Positions 1 to 5,371 of a stretch of DNA of 6,529 nt are shown here, one piece after another. Each line of letters starts with the position of its first letter. Position 1 is the stretch's first letter. The stretch is from positions 1 to 6,529 of the forward strand of contig JAUWSP010000156.1 in assembly GCA_030610025.1 (NCBI GenBank). The letters run 5' to 3'. The notes under the pieces are model-generated. The model was not told the origin of the DNA. It was given only the letters and a program-made list of their open reading frames with translations, and did not search any database. This DNA comes from Acidobacteriota bacterium. Lineage in GTDB: Bacteria > Acidobacteriota > Thermoanaerobaculia > Multivoradales > JAHEKO01. Both the position numbers and the translations under genes were made by a program.

Positions 1-192
1 CCTTCATGGAGCACAAGAGATCCCGCGCGATGACGAGACAAGGCGGCGGCCCGCCCGTCGCAGTCTGAGTAGCCGTCGTCGTCCGCCTGCGAACCATCCG
101 GACGGACCTCCATAAAACGGTGATCATCTGCCCAGGACCCCAGAAGACGAGCGGACGAGGTTCGGCCGCCTCAACCCCGAAGGCCCGAGACG
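1..192. other. Left-edge stretch with no supported gene
   Basis: No gene can be called here. Three short frames are open at the edge. A plus-strand frame ends at a TGA at 66-68 (last residues GGGPPVAV) and has mostly G/C third bases, so it could be the tail of a convergent gene. A minus-strand frame from an ATG at 127-125 stays open for 42 codons to the edge but has no ribosome-binding site and a low-complexity Arg/Thr-rich start. A second minus frame, beginning at an ATG near 112, is also open. The choice needs sequence beyond base 1. A hairpin lies at 170-189 and a single copy of a CCCAGGACCC motif at 131-140; both are described separately. Confidence 0.5.
170..189 (-). terminator. Possible hairpin terminator after the small membrane protein gene
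   Basis: Read on the minus strand, the hairpin begins four bases after the TGA stop at 195-193. The arms CTCGGGCC and GGGTTGAG enclose a TTCG loop closed by a C-G pair, the very stable UUCG tetraloop type. The stem has five Watson-Crick pairs, two G-U pairs and one G-G mismatch. No run of T follows, so it is not a classic intrinsic terminator. It could be a weak or Rho-assisted terminator, or a 3'-end stabiliser. Its position at the end of the minus-strand block is the main argument. Confidence 0.3.
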
Positions 193-534
193 TCAGTCTT
201 GGGGCGTTACGTCCTTCATGGGCGGTTTGTCGCCCGGGGTGGTGACCTTGGGGGCCTCGGGCTTGCGAAACATCCCGAAGAGCAGTGTGATCAGGCCGAG
301 AAGCACCTCGTCGGCAAAGGGAATGAGGTCGGGAATGAGGACATCGAGGAGGAAGAGGCCGCCGGTGAAGAGAAAGAGCTGCGGGAACCGCAACCGCCCG
401 GCGAAACGGGCGATCAGCGCGGGGAGCGTCAACCGGGGCGAAGCAGCCATCTTGAGGATCTTAATCCGAGCAGGAGAATCGCACCACCCCAGGCTGTCGA
501 GCGGCCAGGTCATGCAGGGGCCGGCTCGGGACAC
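193..534 (-). CDS. Small two-helix membrane protein, DUF6116-like
   Basis: The protein is 113 aa and its function is unknown. The core (residues about 35-90) has a basic amphipathic lead-in with RLRFPQLF, a hydrophobic helix ending in LLDVLIPDLIPF, an acidic turn (ADE), and a second hydrophobic helix LLGLITLLFGMF followed by a polar Lys/Pro-rich tail. This 'R-L-x-FP-x-LF ... P-D-x-IPF-x-DE-x-LLGL' layout resembles the DUF6116 family of short inner-membrane proteins as I remember it; I could not search. The GTG start at 534 overlaps the preceding TAG stop by one base (TAGTG) and has GGAGG seven bases upstream, which supports the long form and translational coupling. The alternative start is Met29 (ATG at 450-448), giving 85 aa and a length closer to the family core, but it has no visible Shine-Dalgarno. 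The gene itself is likely real; the N-terminus is uncertain. Confidence 0.75.
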   Translation of the reverse strand: MSRAGPCMTWPLDSLGWCDSPARIKILKMAASPRLTLPALIARFAGRLRFPQLFLFTGGLFLLDVLIPDLIPFADEVLLGLITLLFGMFRKPEAPKVTTPGDKPPMKDVTPQD

Positions 535-2651
535 TAGGCACCCTCCGGCGCTACCCGAATGCGTACGTCCAGGGCTTTGGCGCTGGCCCTGTCGGCGGCG
601 GCCACGAAGGGGTTGATGTCCAGTTCCTGGATCGTGGGATGGCGCTCGACGAGCTGGGCGATACGCAAGAGGATCTCTTCGAGCAGCTCGAGGTCGGCCC
701 TGGCCTCACCACGCACACCCTCCAACAGTGGAAACCCCTGAATGCCGCGGATCATCTCGCGGGCTTCCTGGGGTGTCAGGGGTGGCACACCGAAGCGCAC
801 GTCACGCAGCACTTCCACATACTTACCCCCCAGCCCGAACATGAGGAGGGGGCCGAATCGGGGGTCGGTCGTGATGCCGAAGATGACCTCGTGGCCACCA
901 CGCCCCAGCTCCTGGAGCAAGTACCCCTGGCTCTCGACGCCGGCGCTCTCGAGCGTGCTGCGGATCTCGTGGATGGCCTTCTCGAGCTCGCTGGAGCTGC
1001 GCAGGTCGATCTTCACCGCGCCCAGGTCGCTCTTGTGCACGAGGTCGGGGCCGACGGCCTTGACGACTACCGGATAGCCGATTCCTTCGGCCGCTACGGA
1101 GGCATCGACAGTACCGGTAACCTCTCGCCACTTGGCAACCGGAATGCCGTAGAGCTCGAGCACCCTGAATGCGAGCCCGTCGGGCAGGTACCCCTCACTC
1201 TGCTGCGCCAGGATCTCTGCTACCGCCTCGTCGTCGACGTCGAACTCCGGAATCGGCTCGTCTGCCGGACGCTGCCGGAAGGCCGAGTAGCGATAGAGCT
1301 GGGCCAGCGCCAGAGCTGCCGATTCAGGGAACTCGTAGACGGGCGGCAGGTCGGTACGCTTTCGGACCTCGTCGTGAAACTCGTCGGTGGCCATCATCAC
1401 GGCCACCACCGGTTTGCTCTGGCCATGAACGGCCTCGCCGACCTGCTGCATGACGTCGATGGGGTTGGTGAGCAGCGGCCGGACGTTGATCACCATCACC
1501 ATGTCGACCTGATCGTCGGCGAGAATGGCGTGCAGTGCCTTGGAGTAGCCTTCCGGGGTGGCGGAGGCGATCATGTCGATCGGGTTGGCGATGCTGGCCT
1601 CGGGAGGCAGGAAGGCCGCCAGGGCCTCGAGCGTCGGCGGGCTCAGCTCGGCGATCTCGAGACCGAGGTTGACGCAGGCATCGGTTGCCATGATCGCCGG
1701 GCCGCCGGCGTTGGTCAGGATAACCACTCGCTTGCCCGGCGAGAGGGGACAGCGGTCGAGGGCTTTGGCGATGGCGAAAAGCTCCTCGATGGTGTTGGCA
1801 CGCAGCACCCCGCATTGCTCGAGAAACGCCGACACGGGCACATCGGCACCGGCGATGGCTCCCGTGTGGCTGGAAGCGGCGCGGGCACCCTCGGCGGTGC
1901 GTCCCGATTTCACGATGAGGATGGGCTTCTTGCGGCTGACCCGCTTGGCGATCTGTGGAAAGCGGCGTGGGTTGCCGAACGACTCCAGGTACATACAGAT
2001 GACCTTGGTGGCGGGATCGTCCTCCCAGAACTCCACGAGATCGTTGCCTGAGACGTCGGCCTTGTTTCCCATGGACACAAACTGGGTGAGCCCTAGCCCC
2101 AAATCTGCAGCCGCATTGAGAATGGCCACGCCCAGCGCGCCCGACTGGCTGACGAAACCGATGGAGCCTCGACGAGCCGGGGTCGGCGAGAAGGTGGCAT
2201 CGAGCCGGACTTCCGGATCGGTATTGATGACGCCCATGCAGTTGGGGCCGATCATCCGGGCTCCAGCCTCGCGTACCCTGGTCTGAAGCTCGCGCTCGAG
2301 CTCGAGGCCCTCGGCTCCGGTCTCGGAATAGCCGGCGGTGATGATCACCAGGCCCTTGATTCCCTTCTCCAGGCACTCCTCGACCACTCCCATGACCAGG
2401 GGTCTGGGGACCATGACGATCCCGAGGTCCACGGGGTCGGGTATGTCTCCGACGCTTTTGTAGGCTTTGAGCGAGTGGATGTTGCCGGCGTGCGGGTTGA
2501 CCGGAAAGATGGTGCCGTTGAACTGGCCGAAGACCAGGTTGTGCAGCAGGGCAAAGCCCAGGGAATTGCGATTTCGCGACGCCCCGATGACGGCTACCGA
2601 ACGGGGCGAAAAGATGGGCTCGAGCGACTGGACGGTTTCGACTCGCTTCAT
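534..2651 (-). CDS. ADP-forming acetate/acyl-CoA synthetase, fused alpha and beta domains
   Basis: The 705-aa protein belongs to the NDP-forming acyl-CoA synthetase superfamily, which interconverts acyl-CoA + ADP + Pi with acid + ATP + CoA in the cytoplasm. Residues about 10-135 form a CoA-binding Rossmann domain (PRSVAVIGAS, then FPVNP). Residues about 136-300 form the first succinyl-CoA-ligase-like domain, with GPNCMG, GFVSQSGALG, MGNKADV and SSHTGA, where His262 matches the phosphorylated alpha-subunit histidine. A second such domain follows to about 460. Residues about 485-700 form the ATP-grasp domain: VHKSDLGAV (His539, matching the second, beta-side histidine), GHEVIFGITTDPRFGP and a final ELDINPF with the metal-binding Asp/Asn. 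There is no C-terminal GNAT domain, so it is not a PatZ/Pat-type lysine acetyltransferase. All key residues are present and it should be active. The ATG start has GGAGG 11 bases upstream. Acetate is the default substrate; other short or branched acids are possible. Confidence 0.93.
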   Translation of the reverse strand: MKRVETVQSLEPIFSPRSVAVIGASRNRNSLGFALLHNLVFGQFNGTIFPVNPHAGNIHSLKAYKSVGDIPDPVDLGIVMVPRPLVMGVVEECLEKGIKGLVIITAGYSETGAEGLELERELQTRVREAGARMIGPNCMGVINTDPEVRLDATFSPTPARRGSIGFVSQSGALGVAILNAAADLGLGLTQFVSMGNKADVSGNDLVEFWEDDPATKVICMYLESFGNPRRFPQIAKRVSRKKPILIVKSGRTAEGARAASSHTGAIAGADVPVSAFLEQCGVLRANTIEELFAIAKALDRCPLSPGKRVVILTNAGGPAIMATDACVNLGLEIAELSPPTLEALAAFLPPEASIANPIDMIASATPEGYSKALHAILADDQVDMVMVINVRPLLTNPIDVMQQVGEAVHGQSKPVVAVMMATDEFHDEVRKRTDLPPVYEFPESAALALAQLYRYSAFRQRPADEPIPEFDVDDEAVAEILAQQSEGYLPDGLAFRVLELYGIPVAKWREVTGTVDASVAAEGIGYPVVVKAVGPDLVHKSDLGAVKIDLRSSSELEKAIHEIRSTLESAGVESQGYLLQELGRGGHEVIFGITTDPRFGPLLMFGLGGKYVEVLRDVRFGVPPLTPQEAREMIRGIQGFPLLEGVRGEARADLELLEEILLRIAQLVERHPTIQELDINPFVAAADRASAKALDVRIRVAPEGA
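542..546 (-). promoter_or_regulatory. Ribosome-binding site for the small membrane protein gene, inside the upstream gene
   Basis: GGAGG on the minus strand lies in the last codons of the acyl-CoA synthetase gene (Pro-Glu-Gly) and sits seven bases before the GTG at 534-532. Because stop and start overlap as TAGTG, ribosomes finishing the upstream gene are placed to reinitiate here. This site is the main reason to prefer the 534 start over the ATG at 450. Confidence 0.55.
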
Positions 2652-2662
2652 GGCAGGTAGAT

Positions 2663-2667
2663 CCTCC
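2663..2667 (-). promoter_or_regulatory. Ribosome-binding site of the acyl-CoA synthetase gene
   Basis: GGAGG on the minus strand lies 11 bases before the ATG at 2651-2649. The spacing is a little long but no competing in-frame start is better placed. It supports the 705-aa form. Confidence 0.55.
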
Positions 2668-2720
2668 GACTCTCGAGCATCATAACGCCGTGAGCCGTTC
2701 TTCTGTTGAGAAGAGTTCCT

Positions 2721-3608
2721 TCAGATGACCGCGCCCGGAAGCGCCAGAACGCGGAGTCGATCCTCGGCCAGGCAAACGATGGTGGGAAGGGCCGAGGTCA
2801 CCGCATCGCCGTCCAGCTGCAAAGTGAGGTCTGCCGGCGCCTTGAGCTCGACCTCCTGCACCTGGAGGATCTCCACGTCTCGCCGTGCCACATGCCTACC
2901 GAGGGCCAGATCGCGCGCGAAGGCCATGGTCTCGACCCGGCCCCGGCCGTGAAACAGAACCAGGTGTAGCTGATGGTCATCGAGTCGGGCGTCCGGAGCG
3001 AGACGAAATCGGCCCCCGTAGTAAGGCAGGTTACAGACAGCAAAGAAGGAGGCGTGTTGCGTGCTGCCGTCGGCCACCAGTTCGAGATCGGGGTAGTCGT
3101 ACTTGCGCCATTGGGCGAGGCCGGCCAGGGCGACGGCGACCTTGCCGAGGTAGCGCTTGTGGACAGGGTCGAGATGGTGCAGTGCCCTGGCATCCAGGCC
3201 GCCGGAGGTCTGCATGAGGAAGATCTCCTCACCGCAGCGTCCGACGTCCATCTCGATGGGTGTCGCTTCGCGCAGCCGCTTGGCAGCCGCAACCGGTCCC
3301 GGTGGCAGTCCGAGCGCGAGTGGGATGACATTGGCCGTGCCACCGGGGATGGTGCCCAGGACCACCTTCGAGCCCAGCAGGCCGGCTGCGGTCTCGCGCA
3401 GGGTTCCGTCACCACCGAACGCGTACACGGTCTGAGCACCGGCCTCCACGGCTTGCCTGGCCAGGCGAGTCGCATCTCCTGGCGAGCGGGTAGGTCGAGC
3501 TTCGATGCTCTGGCCCGGCCATTCGAGGGCGGCCTGGATGCGATCCACCAGTCGGGGCGTGCGCCAGCGTCCAGCCCGCGGGTTGAAGATCAGAACGGCT
3601 GAGCTCAC
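2721..3608 (-). CDS. Diacylglycerol kinase family lipid kinase (YegS/DgkB-like)
   Basis: The 295-aa protein has the length and motifs of a soluble lipid kinase that transfers the ATP gamma-phosphate to a lipid hydroxyl at the membrane face. The N-terminal beta strand VLIFNPRAG (residues 5-13) matches the family's I-x-NP-x-(S/A)-G motif. GGDGTLRE (65-72) is the nucleotide-binding and catalytic signature, and IPGGTANVIP (87-96) is the second conserved loop. Residues about 120-285 form the C-terminal beta-rich domain, with SGGLDA (135-140) and LQLDGD (263-268), where families usually have DG(E/D). The start is GTG, 27 nt after the ruvB stop, with GGTGG four bases upstream; the only in-frame codons further up lead straight to the ruvB TAG. 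The substrate could be diacylglycerol, phosphatidylglycerol, undecaprenol or a sphingoid base; sequence motifs do not separate these. The small integral-membrane DgkA is excluded because there are no transmembrane helices. Confidence 0.9.
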   Translation of the reverse strand: MSSAVLIFNPRAGRWRTPRLVDRIQAALEWPGQSIEARPTRSPGDATRLARQAVEAGAQTVYAFGGDGTLRETAAGLLGSKVVLGTIPGGTANVIPLALGLPPGPVAAAKRLREATPIEMDVGRCGEEIFLMQTSGGLDARALHHLDPVHKRYLGKVAVALAGLAQWRKYDYPDLELVADGSTQHASFFAVCNLPYYGGRFRLAPDARLDDHQLHLVLFHGRGRVETMAFARDLALGRHVARRDVEILQVQEVELKAPADLTLQLDGDAVTSALPTIVCLAEDRLRVLALPGAVI

Positions 3609-3635
3609 AGCGCCACCGATGGGAGTCGAAACAAC

Positions 3636-4661
3636 CTAGAAGAGACGAGCGGTCGAGTCGGACGGCGGTGTTTGGCCGAGATGCTCATAGGCCCGGGGGG
3701 TCGCGATACGCCCCTGCTTGGTGCGTTGCAGGAAGCCCTGCTGAATGAGATAGGGCTCGTACAGATCTTCGATCGTTCCCCGGTCCTCGCCGACAGCTGC
3801 CGCAATGGCTCCGATGCCAGCTGGACCACCCCGGTAGTGCTCGATCAATGTGGTGAGGATCTTGCGGTCCACTTCATCGAAGCCGAGCTCGTCGACTTCC
3901 AACATCTCGAGAGCCTTGGCGGCGGCCTCCTGGTTGATCACCCCATCTCCCTTGACCTGTACGAAATCGCGCACCCTGCGCAGCAGGCGGTTGGCGATCC
4001 TCGGGGTACCACGACTACGCCTCGCGATCTCTCGAGCGCCGTCGTCCTCGAGGCTTATCTCGAGCAGGAGGGCCGATCGCCTCGCGATCTCCGCCAGTTC
4101 CTGCGGCTGGTAGAAATCGAGGCGGTGCACGATACCGAAGCGGGCCCTCAGGGGACCGGTGATGAGCCCAGCCCGGGTGGTGGCCCCCACCAGGGTGAAG
4201 GGTCGCAGCTCGATCTGCATGGTTCGGGCCCCGGGACCCTGGCCGATCACCAGATCGAGCCGGTAATCCTCCAGGGCCGGATAGAGGATCTCCTCGATCG
4301 TCGGGCCCAGGCGGTGCATCTCGTCGATAAACAGGACCTGCCCGGGCTCGAGGTTGGTGAGGATGGCGGCGAGATCGCCAGGCCGTTCCAGGACTGGACC
4401 CGAGGTGTTACGGATCGAGGTGCCCATCTCCCGGGCGATGATGTGGGCCAGGGTGGTCTTGCCGAGTCCGGGAGGCCCGAAGAGCAGCACGTGGTCTAGT
4501 GCTTCTCGGCGTTCCAGGGCCGCCTGCATGAAGATCCGCAGCTTGCTGACGATCCGCTCCTGGCCGACATAGTCGTCGAGCGTTTGGGGTCGCAGAGACT
4601 GCTCGAGGCCGAGCTCCTCGGGTTCGGGAGCTCCGGACAGGATGTTTCGCTCGCTGGGCAC
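3636..4661 (-). CDS. ruvB: Holliday junction branch migration ATPase RuvB
   Basis: RuvB is the hexameric AAA+ motor that, loaded by RuvA, pumps DNA through Holliday junctions in recombinational repair and at reversed replication forks. The 341-aa protein is of normal family length. [11 protein letters not shown] (24-34) is the standard N-terminal motif; Walker A is GPPGLGKTT (62-70); Walker B is [10 protein letters not shown] (109-118), with Met where Ile is commoner. The RuvB beta-hairpin region (about 128-152) precedes sensor 1 GATTRAG (159-165). LRARFGI (171-177) carries the arginine finger, and [17 protein letters not shown] (217-233) carries sensor 2. A winged-helix domain spans about 262-335. 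The start is GTG: an in-frame TAG lies two codons upstream and the next Met (45) would remove conserved sequence. There is no well-spaced Shine-Dalgarno. It follows ruvA by 51 nt, as expected for partners; ruvC is not adjacent on this side. Confidence 0.97.
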   Translation of the reverse strand: MPSERNILSGAPEPEELGLEQSLRPQTLDDYVGQERIVSKLRIFMQAALERREALDHVLLFGPPGLGKTTLAHIIAREMGTSIRNTSGPVLERPGDLAAILTNLEPGQVLFIDEMHRLGPTIEEILYPALEDYRLDLVIGQGPGARTMQIELRPFTLVGATTRAGLITGPLRARFGIVHRLDFYQPQELAEIARRSALLLEISLEDDGAREIARRSRGTPRIANRLLRRVRDFVQVKGDGVINQEAAAKALEMLEVDELGFDEVDRKILTTLIEHYRGGPAGIGAIAAAVGEDRGTIEDLYEPYLIQQGFLQRTKQGRIATPRAYEHLGQTPPSDSTARLF

Positions 4662-4667
4662 GGCCTA

Positions 4668-4673
4668 ATTGTA
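4668..4673 (-). promoter_or_regulatory. Possible leaderless-type -10 box before ruvB
   Basis: TACAAT (five of six matches to TATAAT) ends six bases before the ruvB GTG, so transcription would begin at or near the start codon. No -35 hexamer is evident at 16-18 nt. The absence of a good ruvB ribosome-binding site makes a leaderless start conceivable, but a single hexamer is weak evidence. Confidence 0.2.
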
Positions 4674-4675
4674 GC

Positions 4676-4694
4676 CGCCCTCGGTTCGAGGGCG
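4676..4694. repeat. Perfect inverted repeat between ruvA and ruvB
   Basis: The eight-base arms CGCCCTCG (4676-4683) and CGAGGGCG (4687-4694) are perfect reverse complements around a three-base loop. In the minus-strand transcript this is a strong GC-rich hairpin, 14 nt upstream of the ruvB start and 18 nt after the ruvA stop. It is not followed by a T-run, so it is not a classic terminator. It may tune ruvB translation or mRNA stability, or cause partial termination. Confidence 0.5.
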
Positions 4695-4712
4695 CGAAAG
4701 GGAGCAAAGGCT

Positions 4713-5309
4713 CTAGACGCGGGACAGCTTCTGCAGGCTGGTGCGCAACAATTCGTGAGAGGCGGCATCGGGGTCTTCGCTTCGCGCCTGCGCGACGGCT
4801 CGCTGCGCCTCGGCCTCTCGATATCCCAGGTTTACCAGGGCCAGGACGAGGTCCTCCTCGAGAGGCGCCTTCGCCGCGACTGCCGGTAGCTCGGCAGCCA
4901 AGTCCTGAACCCGGTCCTTGAGATCCACGATCATCCGCTGAGCGGTCTTCTTGCCGATGCCGGGAATCGTCACCAACCGTGCGGTGTCTCCCGCCGCCAG
5001 GGAGGCGAGCAGCTCGTCCGAGGCCATGCCCGAGAGAATGACCCGAGCCAGCCGCGGGCCGATGCCGCTGACCGCGATCAGCTTCTCGAACAGGAGTTTC
5101 TCTCGTTCGCTCCAGAAGCCAAAGAGCTCGATAGCGTCTTCGCGGACGTGGGTATGTATGAACAGGCCTACCGTCGAATCAGTGCTGAGCCTCTCGATCT
5201 CGTAGTAGGTCGAGAGCGGGATGTGGATGTCATAGCCGACCCCACCCACATCCAGAATCACCCGCTCCGGAGTCGAGCGCCGAACCGTGCCGTGAAGAAA
5301 GCCGATCAT
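4713..5309 (-). CDS. ruvA: Holliday junction DNA-binding protein RuvA
   Basis: RuvA tetramers bind the four-way junction and recruit RuvB rings for branch migration. The 198-aa protein starts MIGFLHGTV, the usual RuvA N-terminus. Domain I, an OB fold, covers about 1-62 (DVGGVGYDIHIP; THVREDAIELFGF). Domain II, about 63-135, has two helix-hairpin-helix motifs, VSGIGPRLA (78-86) and IPGIGKKTA (113-121). After an Ala/Pro-rich linker, domain III (about 150-198) has EDLVLALVNLGYREAEAQRAV, the three-helix RuvB-contacting domain. The ATG at 5309-5307 is preceded by AGGA with a seven-base spacer. An in-frame TTG at 5375 would add 22 residues encoded largely by a heptamer repeat and is rejected. The upstream chaperone gene ends 62 nt away; no promoter is visible between them, so co-transcription is likely. 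Confidence 0.97.
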   Translation of the reverse strand: MIGFLHGTVRRSTPERVILDVGGVGYDIHIPLSTYYEIERLSTDSTVGLFIHTHVREDAIELFGFWSEREKLLFEKLIAVSGIGPRLARVILSGMASDELLASLAAGDTARLVTIPGIGKKTAQRMIVDLKDRVQDLAAELPAVAAKAPLEEDLVLALVNLGYREAEAQRAVAQARSEDPDAASHELLRTSLQKLSRV

Positions 5310-5313
5310 CGAA

Positions 5314-5344
5314 GGGTCCTGGGTCCTGGGTCCTGGGTCTTGGG
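5314..5344 (+). repeat. Heptamer tandem repeat with five evenly spaced GGG runs, upstream of ruvA
   Basis: The unit GGGTCCT occurs three times (5314-5334), followed by one variant, GGGTCTT (5335-5341), and a final GGG (5342-5344). The plus strand therefore has five GGG runs separated by four-base loops, which satisfies the usual four-run G-quadruplex pattern with one run to spare. The plus strand is the template strand for ruvA. The unit nearest the gene supplies, on the minus strand, the AGGA that serves as the only Shine-Dalgarno-like sequence of ruvA. The array lies wholly in the gap between the chaperone stop and the ruvA ATG. Confidence 0.85.
5317..5320 (-). promoter_or_regulatory. Ribosome-binding site of ruvA, formed by the heptamer repeat
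   Basis: AGGA on the minus strand lies seven bases before the ATG at 5309-5307. It is part of the heptamer array, so the same bases recur at seven-base steps upstream. This site favours the 198-aa form over the TTG start at 5375. Confidence 0.5.
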
Positions 5345-5371
5345 CACCATCGGCTTTGCGGGACCTCTGGA

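Noticed and set aside
639..2051. 470-codon open frame on the plus strand, opposite the acyl-CoA synthetase gene
   Set aside because: The minus strand carries a full-length enzyme with all catalytic motifs. The antisense product is low-complexity (His-, Gly- and Asp-rich) with no recognisable domain, as expected for GC-rich antisense frames.
1324..2376. 350-codon second frame on the minus strand within the synthetase gene
   Set aside because: Arg/Gly/His-rich shadow translation of a conserved gene, with no domain.
2679..2709. Possible promoter for the acyl-CoA synthetase gene (TATGAT with TCAACA upstream, minus strand)
   Set aside because: The -10 match is fair but the spacer is 19 nt and the -35 is four of six; too weak to call in a 69-nt gap within a co-directional gene block.
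2699..2714. Small hairpin (TCTTCT / AGAAGA around a four-base loop) after the lipid kinase stop
   Set aside because: Only six mostly A-T pairs and no T-run after it; not stable enough to call a terminator.
3609..3638. ruvB and the lipid kinase gene lie in the same frame, separated by TAG and nine codons, hinting at readthrough fusion
   Set aside because: Same-frame adjacency happens one time in three by chance, the kinase has its own GTG and ribosome-binding site, and no recoding signal is visible.
4319..4336. Met in place of Ile in the RuvB Walker B motif (DEMH), and LRARFGI instead of LRDRFGI
   Set aside because: The catalytic Asp-Glu and the arginine finger are retained, and these neighbouring positions vary among RuvB proteins.
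3672..4499. 275-codon plus-strand frame opposite ruvB (and a similar 209-codon one at 2973-3602 opposite the lipid kinase gene)
   Set aside because: Both lie antisense to strongly conserved proteins and show no family motifs; typical GC-rich shadows.
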